From assembly GCA_963921195.1 (NCBI GenBank), contig OY992540.1, positions 12,593,136 to 12,657,135 of the forward strand: a DNA stretch of 64,000 nucleotides, given 5' to 3'. Each line of letters starts with the position of its first letter. Position 1 is the stretch's first letter. The stretch is from Pegoplata infirma (lineage: Eukaryota; Arthropoda; Insecta; Diptera; Anthomyiidae). Below the pieces are notes generated by a model. It saw only the letters and a list, made by a program, of their open reading frames with translations, was not told the origin of the DNA and did not search any database. Below are positions 1 through 12,344 of this stretch, piece after piece. Both the position numbers and the translations under genes were made by a program.

Positions 1-53
1 AGGTGTTAACACTATGGGGTATTTCACGGGGGAAGAAGGGGGAAAATAACCAG

Positions 54-1135
54 GGTACTAATTCTCGGAGTCGATAGCTATCGAACTTCTACTCGAACGT
101 GCGATTTGAAAATTTTTCTTCTTTCTTTTTTTTATATATCGTGAACCTATATTCAAAATATGCCAACTCAAATTTGACGGAAATGAGTTTCCGATGGCAA
201 ATAGCTCCCCTATGTAATACCTATCTGCCACAAAAATTTCAGAGCAAAAAAATAATTTGTTGTCGTTTTACATCCATTTTTGTTATTCTGCTAACTCAAA
301 GTACATATTTTTTTGGTGGAAATAAATGCCAACTCCCATTGTAAATTTCCAAAAATTTTTCAAAAAATTTTTTAAAAAAAATTAGACCACATATCTTATT
401 GCATTTGCCATGCTAAACACGAATCTTGTAAAAATTTTGATATCTAATGACTGGTTCTCGAGATATTGCCATTTTAAAAATATCGATAAATAGTGTTTGC
501 AAAAAAAAAATTGCTTATATTTATGTAACTTTCAAACTATTTATCAGATTGAAACATTATGCATGGGGAAAATAAAGTCAATGATATAAGCTTTCAAAAT
601 AGCTGGTTTGGAGTGACCCTATTGCAATACAGCGTGAGTTACAGAGTGCCAAAGTTGACCACCCTGAGATTAAAAGGCTTTCGGAGCTAGTAACTCTTAA
701 AAATATGCAAAGATTTTTAATTTTTTGTTCAGTTTTTGCAATTACCGTACTAAGGATAACAAAAACCAAAAAAAAAAAAAATTTAAAAAATTTTTCCAAA
801 AAAAATGTATTTTTATTTTCCGACAAAATATGCCAACTCTAAAAAAATATTTGTTTTTTGATATAGTAATAAATGCCATCTCTGAAAAATACGCAAACAA
901 GTGCAAAATATGAAAATTTTTGCATAGGTAAAAATTGTTTAGAATATTTAAATCATCTTGTGGAAGGTACATTGTTTATTTTTGCAATAATATGCGAAAT
1001 AACAAGATTTTTAGCTCTCCTGAACAGTAAGCTTTTTCGAGTTGGCATTTATTGAATATAGTTCGACGATATACAAATTGAAAAATCGCACATTCGAGTA
1101 GAATTTCGATCGCAATCGACTCCGGGAATTAGCCC
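54..1135. mobile_element. TIR element, 1.1 kb
   Basis: Inverted ends CTAATTCTCGGAGTCGAT (58-75) and ATCGACTCCGGGAATTAG (1115-1132), arms about 70 bp including the CGAACGTGCGATTT/AATCGCACATTCG part. Non-coding interior. An inverted copy of 160-800 lies at 18383-18985, with over 500 bp of similarity. Small frames here are not credible genes. Confidence 0.65.
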
Positions 1136-2534
1136 CTACGACTGTGATCACGAAAATCGATTGATGACTATCGTCGATTTTCAGAGGCTTGTTGATTCAA
1201 AGCTATACAAAATGTTTCCCAAACGATTGTATTTTGATGTCGTTTGTACATCGTCCATCGTTTTCGTTTTACGTGATTAGACCCCAGGTATCGCTATAGA
1301 TAATTTTGTTATACCCTCAACTAAGCCCGAGTTTTTTGGGATATTAATTCAGTTTGGTATTGCATTAGGGCAACGTCGGCTAAAAAAATATGAACGAAAA
1401 TGTAAAGACATCTCGAAAATGTTGGTGCAAAATGAAGATAAATCTGCAAATGTGGTTTAGAAACTTGTTGGTGAGATAACTCGGAGGCCATACGTCCGAT
1501 TGCGATTCATTTCAATGTTGTAACAATGTTGTAAAAAGAATACTTCTTTAACTGCCCCCATTCCCTACATATTCTGATAAAGCAAACAATGAGGTATCCT
1601 TAAGGTTGTTCAGGTCATCGAAAAATCTTGACCCCAAATGCCTGAGGATACGCCCATTCAGAACCGAAAATGATCAAAACGGATAATCTCACTATCAGAG
1701 ATTCCTATACGCCAGCCATTAGCCTAACCGTGTGCTGTCAGATTTGGTAAAGGAATTGTGTATATCGCATCCCGATTTTACAGTGTTGGATTCCAAGCCT
1801 TTAGAGCTGTAACTTATTATTAGATTTTCGTACCAAATCATTTACTAATACTTTTACTGTAGAATTATTTTGAGTGTATTTCACCAATAAAAATGAGGGG
1901 GAAGGAGGTGGTTCAGGGGTCTAATTTTTGGTACGTAGATTTTATTACGTCACAGATCATGAAAACGAAAAGAAAATCAAAATCACTTCGGCTAAAAACA
2001 TAAGGTCGTCAAGAGGTTAAACATCTATCGGCAGAATGTTCTGCTTGAGCATCACTTCCAGACGCAATTGGGGTGTTTATTAAATGGCACTAGTGATACT
2101 AACACATGCAAGTCGTTGTAACTCTCAAGATTGGAAACATTTGACATCTCATTCAATGCACTCCACAACGCGAGGGCACCATGGGTTACCATTTGTCTAT
2201 TTATGGCCGTATAATTCCAGTGGTGAAATATTGCATTGACAATGTGTTTGGTGATTTTTGAAGTTTTTTTTTTCATAAAATTACGTTTTGTTGTTATTGA
2301 AAATTGGCATCACTGAACAAACAAATATGTAAAGGGCACATCAGACGGGCGATAAATCGTCCAACTTGTTTGACTACCGAAGGCAAATTGCTTGTAGGCA
2401 TTTTACATGCTGAGATTTTTCTTGGACGCCTTTTTGACTGTTTTTTTTTTTTGAAAATCGGGGGTGAGAAGCAACGAAGGAGGAGAACAGAATTTGTGAT
2501 TTTTTTTTACGCCTTTTGCTTTTCAGCTTGCCTA
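1136..2534. other. No gene recognised
   Basis: Only short AT-rich frames. The longest minus-strand frame (2276-2052, 74 codons) has no family resemblance that I can see. A TATAATGAG-type repeat is absent; it may be old intronic DNA or an eroded transposon. Confidence 0.5.
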
Positions 2535-2544
2535 CAACTACTTT

Positions 2545-2759
2545 TTTTTTTTTTTTTTTTATATAATAATAATTTTGATCCAATGATCAGTTTTTTATTT
2601 ATTTCCACATTTTTTTTAATAATTTAAACCTAACCGAGAACTGGTAATAATGACCGTCGTCTCGTTGTAGCGAAATTGACCAAGGGTTTTAGTGGGAATC
2701 GAACCCACGACCCCCTGTTTCATAGGCTAGCACGCTACCAACTAACCTACAGGGCCCCC
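2545..2759 (-). mobile_element. tRNA-derived SINE with target duplication
   Basis: On the minus strand the head carries pol III boxes: A box-like GGTTAGTTGGTAGCGTGC (2747-2730) and B box GGGTTCGATTCCC (2706-2694), with a perfect GTGGG/CCCAC T-arm. A ~135 bp body follows, then an A-run (plus-strand T-run 2542-2560). CAACTACTTT stands at both ends (2535-2544 and 2760-2769). The anticodon arm does not fold cleanly, so this is a SINE and not a tRNA gene. Confidence 0.85.
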
Positions 2760-3134
2760 CAACTACTTTATTATCTCTCACAACGAAATCTTTCCACGCT
2801 GTCGTGCCTCTTCTGTTCGGTCTCTAAGGGCCGAACTTAATTTTGAGATTTTTTAACAAATATTATCCCCTAAATTGCGATATTTAACTACGCCTTTAAC
2901 CTTATGACTTTTGAACATATGCAATTCAATTCAAAAACAAGACCTAAAGCATATAATCATCAAACATGAGTTTAAAAAAAGCAAAGTAAATAAATTTCTT
3001 TTGGTAAAATATTAAGCAGACACTTTATACAAACATGTTTTTATATTTATTTTAATACCCTACACAACTCTTGAGTACAGGGTATATTAGGTTTGTGCTA
3101 ATGTTTGTAACTTCCTGAAATATTAATCCTAGAC

Positions 3135-4960
3135 CAGTGTTGCCACCAGTGAACCAAAAATTTATCCAGGAGTTTGTCCGAAATTATCCAAAATCCCAAA
3201 AATTATCCAAAAAAAGGAAAAATATAAAAAAACGATTTTTTTAACATAACAGAAGTGTTTTTATACCCTGTGGTACAGGGTATAATGAGTTTATGCTGAT
3301 GTTTGTAACTACCAGAAATATTGGTCCTAGACCTACCTTCAAGTATACCGATCGACTCAGAATTACTTTTGGAGTCGATTTAGCGATGTCCGTCCGTCCG
3401 TCCGTCCGTCCGTCTGTCCATCTATCGGTTTAAGCACGATACAGGTTGCAATTTTCAATCAATTCACTTGAAATCTAAAATTTTTGGCACAAGGACGAAG
3501 CCTATTGAAATTGGAAAAAATTGGTCCATGTTAAGACCTAGCCCCCATATAAACAAACACCCCCTTTGGATTTGGCTTAAATGACTCTAATAACTGTATT
3601 TTAATAGATATCGCTTTGAAATTTAGCAGGTATTTGTATTCACAAATCATCATTCCAAATTTCAAAGGAATTAGGTCAGTCCTTCTGGTATTCACATAAT
3701 TCCCTCAAAATTCATAAAAATTAAAATATTTGATAAACATTTTGTTTTAAGGTGTTAAACATGTACTTTAGTAAACTTATAAAATTGGAATATAATTAGA
3801 CCATTTTTGGACTTAGTTCATATAAAAATTTCGACCGATATTCAGTTAAATCGGTCTATTGGCAAAATAGAATACATGAAATTATTTTTTAAATAAAAAT
3901 CATACAGCCTTACCAAAGAAAAATAAAATATAAAATAAATTTAAAATCGACTTTAAATTCTATTTCCATAAAAAATGTTTTTGTTTTTTAAAATCGACTT
4001 CAAAAATTGTATGTGAAACACACGCACAGATCAAATTTAAGTGGAATTGACTTATTTTTTGTCAATAGACCGATTTAACTTAATATCAGTCGAAATTTTT
4101 TTATGGGGGGACTAAGTCCAAAAATGGTGCAATTATATTGCGATTTGATTAGGTTACTAAAGTTCACGTTTAACACATAAAAATAAAATTTTTATCAAAT
4201 ATTTCTATTTTTATGAATTTTGAGGGGATTGTGTGAATATCGGGAGGGTGGTTTGTATGGGGACTACCAGAAGGACTGACCCGATTTCTTTGAAATTTGG
4301 AATGGTGATTTGTGCATAAAAAATTTGATTACCAGCTAAATTTCAAAGCGATATCTATTATAATATGATTATTACTTAGAGTCATTTAAGCTGAATCCAA
4401 AGGGGGCGTTTGTATGGGGGCTTGATGTTGACATTGACCGATTTTCTCCAATTTCAATAGGCTTCGTCCTTGGGCCAAAAGATGCTTAAGTTTCAAATTT
4501 CAAGTCAATTGATTGAAAATTGCGACCTGTATCGTGCTTAAACCGATAGATGGACAGACGGACAGACGGGCGGACATCGCTAAATCGAGTCAAAAAGTAA
4601 TTCTAAGTCGATCGGTATACTTGAAGGTAGGTCTAGGACCAATATTTCGTGTAGTTACAAACATCAGCACAAACTCATTATACCCTGTACCACAGAGTGG
4701 TGTAGGGTATAAATATTGTATAACAATAGTAACATTTCATTTGTAGGCTCAAAATTTTTACCCCAATTCTTTCAATGTCTTCTTTTGTAAAATGAATTGG
4801 AGCAACAGTATTTGAAGATTATATTTTGTCCATGTAAAACTTTAAATTGTAAATGATAAGATTATCCATAAATTATCCAAAAATGTTATTATCCAAAGAG
4901 TATCCAAAAAATTTTAAATTATCCATTTTTTGGATAATTATCCAAGAAGTGGCAACACTG
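3135..4960. mobile_element. hAT MITE, ATTATCCAAAA family
   Basis: Ends CAGTGTTGCCACC and GTGGCAACACTG; identical duplications TCCTAGAC (3127-3134, 4961-4968). Subterminal motif ATTATCCAAAA. The related foldback at 3261 keeps a single TCCTAGAC at the matching place, an unoccupied-site check. The foldback 3261-4713 is nested inside it. Confidence 0.93.
3261..4713. mobile_element. Foldback element with GTCC/GACA microsatellite arms
   Basis: Inverted arms of about 600 bp: 3261-3880 and 4080-4713, starting TATACCCTGTGGTACAGGG and ending ATTATACCCTGTACCACAG with a short extra GGTGTAGGGTATA. Each arm holds a GTCC (or GACG/GACA) run next to GCGATGTCC. No gene. The proto-microsatellite and TATACCC ends recall fly mini-me/INE-1 type repeats (inference). 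Confidence 0.8.
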
Positions 4961-5039
4961 TCCTAGACCCATTTTTAGGTATAATAATCTACTCGGAATT
5001 AGTTTAGCTATGTCCTTACTTCTGTCTATCCATGTAAAC

Positions 5040-5880
5040 TAGAGTTTCTGAATAACCGATAAATTTAGTAACCGCGGTTTCGGTTATTAAAAATTGAATA
5101 ACCGATCGGTTTCGGTTAAAAAAAAAATTCTTATTTTGGTGTAGGTTCCGCTTATGTCTTTTTCAAATCTGAATTCAATTCATCTTCCAAAGATTGAGTG
5201 GTTCCTCAGAACTGGATTATTCTTCATCAACTGGGTATAAAAACTTAATTTATCTCGTTAGAAAAGTAAGAATTTTAAATTAAAAAGTTTTTAATTTTGT
5301 CAATATAAACTGTTTTTTAATTGAGATGAACAATTTAACAATAAGTAATCTGAAACTTCAAATGTCTAAAACGTGTCTCCATTATATTGTTGTTTTTTCT
5401 CCGAATTGCGTAAACCAAAAATTAGGCTGAATCTAATATTATAAACTTTGTCGTTGGATTCATGGATATTGACAGTTATACATCGCCTACCTCTAGTGCT
5501 TGTCCATTCATTCCAGTCGACAAAAAATCACCATTGACATACTGCTGACCATCCCTTTATAAAATTGCTAACATCATCAAACAATTTTTCCAATGTCCCC
5601 AATGTAATGTTAAAGTGACTGCGTAGCGGAGAAATTTGGTGTATGTAGTCACAAAAGTTAATAATTAAAATTTTTTTTTGACGAAAAACATAAAATATAT
5701 ACATATGTATGTACATATGTAAATAGTTGTTAATTTAAATTACTTTTTATAAATGCCAAAAAAATCTACAAAATTAATAAAAATTCGGATAACCGAACAT
5801 ATATGGTACGGTTTCGGGTTCGGTTTTCGGCTTCAATAACCGCGGTTTCGGTTACGGTTTTAACCGAAACAGAAACTCTA
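5040..5880. mobile_element. hAT MITE, AACCGCGGTTTCGG family
   Basis: Ends TAGAGTTTCTGAATAACCG and CCGAAACAGAAACTCTA; identical duplications ATGTAAAC (5032-5039, 5881-5888). 841 bp, AT-rich centre, no transposase. Inserted in the old foldback. Confidence 0.94.
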
Positions 5881-6085
5881 ATGTAAACGGGTCACAATTT
5901 CCAATCAATTTACCTAAAATTTGAAACTTAAGCCTCTTGTGGGCCAAGATTAGATTAGAACTAGCTAACATACAAACGTCTCCTTTAAATTTCGTTCAAA
6001 TAACTCTAATAATCGTATTATAATACATATCCTCTCAAAATTTTGTGACTTAGTATTCACAAATCACGATTACAAATTTTACATG

Positions 6086-6289
6086 CACTGATGCCATTTA
6101 GCGCTTTTTTTGGAATTCTCTTAGGATTTTTTGACCTTCTTAGAAGCAATTTTTTTATAAAATACTTTTTCTTAAAAAAGGCTGTTCAAAAATGAGCCAT
6201 TTATAAAAAAAGTATTTAAAAAAATATGCTTCTAAGAAGGCCAAAAGACCATAAGAGAGTTTCAAAAAACGCGCTATTTGGCATCAGTG
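6086..6289. mobile_element. Small hAT-type MITE (204 bp)
   Basis: Ends CACTGATGCCATTTAGCGC and GCGCTATTTGGCATCAGTG; identical duplications TTTACATG (6078-6085, 6290-6297). Almost the whole element is a hairpin. Confidence 0.9.
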
Positions 6290-6507
6290 TTTACATGTAT
6301 CAGACCACTTCTACTTGTAGTTCCCAAACAAACCACCCTCCAAATTTTAACATAAATTTAAAGAAAATATGAAATATTTTACTAAAATTTTCTTTGTGTT
6401 TGTTAAACGTGAACTTTGGTAACCTTTTCAAACCTGATAAATATATCATTTTTGGACTCAGGCCCCACATAAATTTTTTCCCCGATATTCAGTTAAATCG
6501 GTTAATT

Positions 6508-7480
6508 CCCTGCAGGAAAAGTGTGTCTCTCGATCCGAAATAACCTATCGCGTGAGTGGTGAAAACGGAACATATCACTAAAATGCCTATCACGTGACAG
6601 AAGAAAATTGGACTTATCACTAAACTGTTTAAAAAAACTTATCCCGTGACCGGAGACAACAGGACAAAAACAAATTTTCTAAGTCCGGAACAAAATTTAA
6701 AAATGTTTTAAGTCCCAATTTTTTGCGTTTTGTAGTAAAAAATTTCATTAAAAATGATTTAAGAAAAACAATTTTTCACAAATTTTTAAAAATTTTCCAA
6801 ATTTAAAGTCCCGGACACAAAACATTTTTGACATTTTTTGTCGCTTTGGAATAAAACTTTTTTGAAAATTATTATGAAAGTCTAAGTAAAATGTTTGGCA
6901 ATTCTAAGTAAAATGTTTGGCAAATGTTTTTTACAAAATTTCAAAGTTCCGAAAAGTGGTTACAGCTGTGATGTGTTCTGTGACATGTCACTATTTAACC
7001 GGCCGGATTGTGTTCTTAAGGGACTGTCCAGTAGGACGTCCCCTCAAATTTATCGAAATCCTTGGAATTTTTTAAATATTTTTCCAATAAATTACGCAAA
7101 ATTTCCGATTTTTGAGACGGATTTGTTAAAAAAAATTCGGACATGAATATTGGTCGAAATACGTAATTTTTTCCAACGCTAGTGGCCGACTGAAGATGAC
7201 CTTGCAAAAATTTTTCATAAATTTTTCCATAATCAGCTTTTACGTGGCCATCGTTTGGCAGATATTGCGACAAGAATTTAAAAAGTTTAAATTTGTCGGG
7301 GCGCCCTAATGTCCAGTGACATGTCACTAGTGATATATCCAGGGCTGATAAATTGATAGATATTTTTATATAAAAGTGATAGGTATTTTTATATAAAAGG
7401 TGTCGAACTTGTGATAGGTTTTTTGGGTCCGGGCGATATGGCATGTGACCTATCATGGACCTATTTCTTCTCCTGCAGGG
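6508..7480. mobile_element. CCCTGCAGG-ended TIR element
   Basis: Begins CCCTGCAGGAAAAGTGTG and ends TTCTTCTCCTGCAGGG; internal TGTCCAGTGACATGTCAC. Flanks TTAATT and TTATTA do not prove a duplication. Related copies at 16085, 25581-26125, 36145 and 43574. Superfamily not recognised. Confidence 0.72.
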
Positions 7481-7539
7481 TTATTAAAAATCTATGGATT
7501 TTCCGGAAAATACTGGTGTAGGGTATTATAAGGTAGGTA

Positions 7540-8468
7540 TTCCCCAACAATAATTTTCTAACTTGTTTTTTTTTTCATCTATTACCAACAAAGTCCTACA
7601 AAAGAGTGTTTATAAAAACATACAAACACTCAATTGAACAAAAAATAAATAAATAATATTGTACTTCTTTTCGTCTTCTTCAATCATCTATTCATTTTAC
7701 ATACATACAAAGTGTAAATATGATGGTTAACGAATCTATTCGTCGTCCCGACCGACCGACCGTTCCACCAACCAACAAACCAAACATCAACCATCAGGCA
7801 TTCAACAAAAAAAAAATGAAAAAAAAAACTTTTAGTAAGTAAAGTGTAAAAAAGCCAATGTAAAGCTTAACTCTTTTGTCTGCTAATTTATCGTTTAATT
7901 TGCATGTGAACGCGACGAACGTGTAATTTACTAATTTGCACTTAATGTGCGCGAATTAACCTTTTTTGTTGTTGTTGTTGTAGTTGTTGTTATAGCAAGC
8001 AATCTAAAAAAATATCAACAACTAACTGCAACAACAACAAAATTGAATTTAAGCACAGCAAATAAAAAAAAAACAGAGGTGACAACACAAAACGTTTCAA
8101 GTGAGTAAGTAAAGTAGCGTGTTTGAATGAGAAACGTTTGTAATGCAATATTAATTAAATAAAGAACGATGTACAGGAGGGGCGAGGTAGGGAGGATTGA
8201 TGGATAAGTGTAAACAATTTCAAATAGAGACTTGATCCTCTAATATTGGCAGTGTTTTTCTATATAAAATGTAAACTTATTAAAACTCAATCACATTAAG
8301 GTTTTAAACAACTATGACTCTTCCTGTTATTAGTAAATTGTTTTTATTATGTTTGCAATATTCTTAAAGCATACTTTAAGGTGCACACAATCATACAGCT
8401 AGTAATAGCGCCATTATAACTTTTTTTTAACTATCGGTTCTTTACAATTTCTAAAGCAGACCACCTTT
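7540..8468. other. Low-copy-looking intron with TAAT-rich block
   Basis: No TIR or repeat seen elsewhere in the window. 7860-7970 is unusually complex and contains GCTAATTTATCGTTTAATTTG, the octamer ATTTGCAT (7898-7905) and several TAATT/AATTA homeodomain-like cores. GTTGTTGTTGTTGTAGTTG (7970-7990) faces a CAACAACAACAA stretch (8030-8040). Confidence 0.4.
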
Positions 8469-10031
8469 GTTATTTTTAGGGTTTGCAATTAGCCGCAGTT
8501 TTCCTTAACCGCGGTTACGGTTAAAATTCAAGCGATTAACCGCGGTTAACAGCACTCTTTTTAAATAATTTTAATTTAATTATTTTTTTTGATTAATCAA
8601 AATATACAATAGAAGTTCATTACTGATTTTATGTAAAATGTAGACAGTGGAGGGTATAGCTTTTGAGTTTTGGGGGGAGAAAATTATAAAAAGTTTTTCG
8701 TCCCTTTAAAAAAACAAAAATATAATTAAAAATCAAATTAATTATTTTTTTTAATGAAAATGTATCAGCTTCTGAGACATTTCTTCTGTAAAAAAAACCA
8801 TAGATTCTGAGACATTTTTTCGATCGAACAATTTTCAGATTCTGAGAAGTTTTACACTTCAAAAATGTTCAGATTTATAGCCATTTTTTGTTAAACAAGA
8901 ATATTGGATTCTACTCTCAGATTATTCAGACATATTTTTTATAAAAACTGCTTCAGCTTCTGAGGTTTTTTTTATTAAAGAAAAGTTTCGGACTCTAAAA
9001 CATTTTTTCAATAGAAAATTACACCGCTCAACACTCATTTTCCGGTTTGAATTATGGTGATCAATTTTAGTAGACTTTGATCTCCTGATTCCAAATCTGT
9101 TTTCCAAATTTTTCCATCACGTCCAGATTTTTAGTTATTCATGGTTGAAAATGCGAAAAATTACGATTTTTGCATTATTTGAAAGCCTGCACAGCAGCCA
9201 TTATATATATATATATTAGAGTTAATTTTGAAAATTTGATCTGCAGATATCATCATTTTTTTGAAGGATTTAGGGGAACTAAAAAGAATGGCGGTATTTT
9301 TTTGGAAACAAAATCGCTCCTTGGGGTGGTTCAACGCATCTGAAAACGCGAATTTTGAGCTGATTTTTCAGCAGAGCTAAAACGGCTGAATATATCGCAA
9401 ATCTGATTTCATAAGTCGATTCTACAGCAAAAAATAATACAATGGTCATTTTTCAAACTCTTAAAAAAAGTTACAAAAACCCACCACAGAGGGCGGAAAT
9501 ATAAGGTTTTTCCATTTTCTTTTTAAATTAATTTTTTGAATGTGCACAATTAAAGGTCATTTTCAGCTTGACAAAATGGTACTAAATTTTCCGTTCTATC
9601 ACAACCCGTTAAAAAGTTATCAATTCTCAAAAATGGACAAAAACACGTTTTTTGAGAACTTTGACCTTAATTTTCTCGAAAACATGACGTGATAGAAAAA
9701 TTTGAAATCTAGATTCAGAATCAGCATCGAAATCTTAATCGAAAACAAGTTTTATGATCCCAGAATATCATCCAAAAACATCACAAAAAAATGCTCTCAA
9801 TAATGGACAAAAAATGCGTTTTTTGTGAACTTTGACCTCAATTATCTCAAAAACCTGACGTTACGGAACATTTTGGAAACCAGATTTGGAATCATCATTG
9901 AGATGAAAATCGAAAACGAGTGTCCAGACCGCGGACCCATCCGAAAAATTTTCAAATTTCGGTTAGTGTTTTATAATTTTGCCATTAGAAAAACAACTTT
10001 GAAGCCTTATAACTTTTTAATGGGTTGTGAT

Positions 10032-11935
10032 CAGTGTTGGCTACCGTTACCCTTTCAATACCGTTACCGATTAAAAACCCTTTAATATTGGCTACCGTTA
10101 CCGTTACCAATACCGAAATAAAAATTTCTAAAAACCGTTACCGATAAAAAACCGTTACCTTTATTCGGATTTTTACCGGTATTAAATCGGTTTTGTTTCG
10201 GTTGTATTAATATTACTTATTTTAATTTTTTTGTGGATTAAAAACAGTAATATAGTCTACAGTAGAGATGGGCACAAGAGCAGATTAGTGCATGATTCAC
10301 CTGATTCACACATGAGTGTGACTGAGCGTGAGTGTGACTGACTTCAATTTTACAATGATTGTGAGTGAGTGTGAAGAAGTGTAAGATTTTTGCGCGAGTG
10401 AGTGTGCGTGAGTCGATTTTTTTGCGTGACTTGTTTTCTCTTCATATTTCTTTTCGTACCAAAAAAGCAACAAAAAAACTTTAAAATTTGGCTTAACTTA
10501 AGATTTTGTTCAACAAAGAGCAAAAAAATGTTAAATTTCGTCTGAACTTTAAATTTTGCTTAAAATTTGTAAGATTTTTGAAATTTTAGTTTTTGAACTA
10601 TTTTTGTTCCGTGAGTGTAAGTCAATGTGAGTGAAGCTTGCGTGAGTGCACGTAAGTGTGAGAGGTGTTAAATTTACTCACGTGACTGTGAGTGAGTGTG
10701 AGTAGAAAAAATATGCTCATGAGTGATTGTGCGTGATTCAAAAATTTCTGGCGCGAGCGTGAGTGAGTGTGAGTCAAACATCACCTCTAGTCTACTGTAT
10801 ATATTAATACAGTCTTGCACCTCATAAAAATTATATATTATTGATTAGTGATCTATTGTAAGTGATGTTCGTCTGTCCTTCTGTAGAAGACACGATACAT
10901 GCTGGTGCGTCTTATGGTCATAGGCTAGTTAAGTTCCGAAATGGGCAAAATCGGACCAGATGAAAAAATATTCCCCAGAGAAACTTACACAACCCCAGAA
11001 AAACACATTTTATTTACTTTTTTTTTTGCTTATTTGTTTAGAAAATGAAACATTTTTATGCCGTGTGAAGTTCATTGCCCAATATAAGAAAATGCGATTT
11101 TTTTCCGGCCCGGCCCTTAAGGGGGCTTGTCTGTAAAAAATAAAATTAAATATTGATAAATTTGTATTATTTAAGCGTAATATAAATAAAATGAATTTCT
11201 TAACATCTATGACGAGGGGAAAGGTGTCCTTCCGATTCCGCTCACCATACCCCTTAAAGAACATCCCCTGAAACATCCTTGCCAAGTTTATTTATTCCTG
11301 TCGATTTTGTTTTTAACAACAGGACAAACAGTCTTTATGTTCACGCTGTTTATTTAAAATCAGCAAATTTCTCTGTTAAAATCAGAAAATTTTTCTGCTG
11401 TATTGACGGTTTTTTTCTGCAGATTCTACCTGGATTATCCAGACAGAAATTTAGCAAACCGCATCGCTATAAACAGAAGATTTCTCAAATGACTTAAAAT
11501 GCAGATTTCTCATATGGCTCAAAATGCAGATTTTTTTGGTTATTGGACAAAGGTGTCGCAAGTAGAGACTCTCTACGAGCATGAGTTCGTATTTGTTGAA
11601 TTACAATATTGTGTATATGTTTTAATTTAATTCTGAGCTAATTCATAGTATTTAATACTAGTAAAAATATAATTATTTATAGACAATGAACTGAACATAA
11701 CAGTTTTTTAATTTTTTAAATATTTAATTTTTTATTTTTTACGTGTTTTTAACAAATTTATGACTTGTTAACATTTTTTTCATAATACCGGTACGTACCG
11801 GTATTGAAGTTTCGGTAACGGTTCACCGTTACCGAAATAATCGAAAATACCGTTACCTTTACCGTTACCGATATAAAAAGTATGTAATACCAATACCGTT
11901 ACCGATACCGTTATTCGTTTCGGTTGCCAACCCTG
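10032..11935. mobile_element. hAT MITE, TACCGTTACCG family
   Basis: Ends CAGTGTTGGCTACCG and CGGTTGCCAACCCTG; identical 8-bp duplications GTTGTGAT (10024-10031, 11936-11943). The motif TACCGTTACCG is repeated in both orientations near both ends. No transposase. It carries a second hAT at 10263-10789. Its middle (10857-11590) resembles the middle of the element at 19706-20822, including CTTATGGTCAT. Confidence 0.93.
10263..10789. mobile_element. hAT MITE made of GTGAGTGTGAGT repeats
   Basis: Ends TAGAGATGGGC and TCACCTCTA; flanks GTCTACAG and GTCTACTG (7 of 8). The subterminal parts are runs of GTGAGTG/GTGTGAGT; the centre is AT-rich. It is nested in the hAT at 10032-11935. Confidence 0.82.
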
Positions 11936-12344
11936 GTTGTGATAGAACGATGCTTTTTGTACCAATTTTCTTAGCAAAAACTGCCTCTTGATCGTGCATG
12001 ATTAAAAAAATAATTTAATTTTTTTTTTTAAAAAATCGATTTTTCCGCCCCCTGCTGTGGGTTATTGGAACTTTTTTTAAGAGTTCAAAAAACTGCTATT
12101 ATTTTAATTTTTGGTGTAGAATCTACTGGTGCAATCAGATTTGCAATATATTAAGCCGTTTTTTCTCTGCAGAAAAATCAGCTCAAAATCCGCGTTTTCA
12201 GATGCTTTGAACCACCCCAAGGAGTGAAAATTTTTCCAAAAAAATACCGGCATTCTTTTTAGCTCCCCTAAATCCTTTAAAAAAATGATGATATCCGATA
12301 AACAGATGAAGTGACATAGTCACCAAATGAACTCTAATATATAT

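Larger units (their letters stand above)
3050..7530. mobile_element. Old foldback copy broken by four insertions
   Basis: Starts AATACCCTACACAAC (about 3050) and ends near CTGGTGTAGGGTATTA (7511-7530), the TACCCTACAC ends of the family seen intact at 3261-4713. The body is interrupted by elements at 3135-4960, 5040-5880, 6086-6289 and 6508-7480. With these removed it reads continuously as the same family, including GATATTCAGTTAAATCGGT. Confidence 0.75.
9216..12336. mobile_element. Foldback/TIR element in TA repeats
   Basis: Inverted arms of about 320 bp (9216-9540 and 12020-12336), ending TAGAGTTAA and CTCTA against (TA)n on both sides, so a TA target is likely (Tc1/mariner-like behaviour, inferred). 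The interior is interrupted by the hAT at 10032-11935. No transposase frame. Confidence 0.7.

Noticed and set aside
2690..2758. tRNA gene
   Set aside because: Boxes A and B fit, but acceptor and anticodon stems do not pair; A-run and target duplication mark a SINE.
7016..7456. 146-codon minus frame
   Set aside because: Lies within the CCCTGCAGG element; other copies do not keep the frame.
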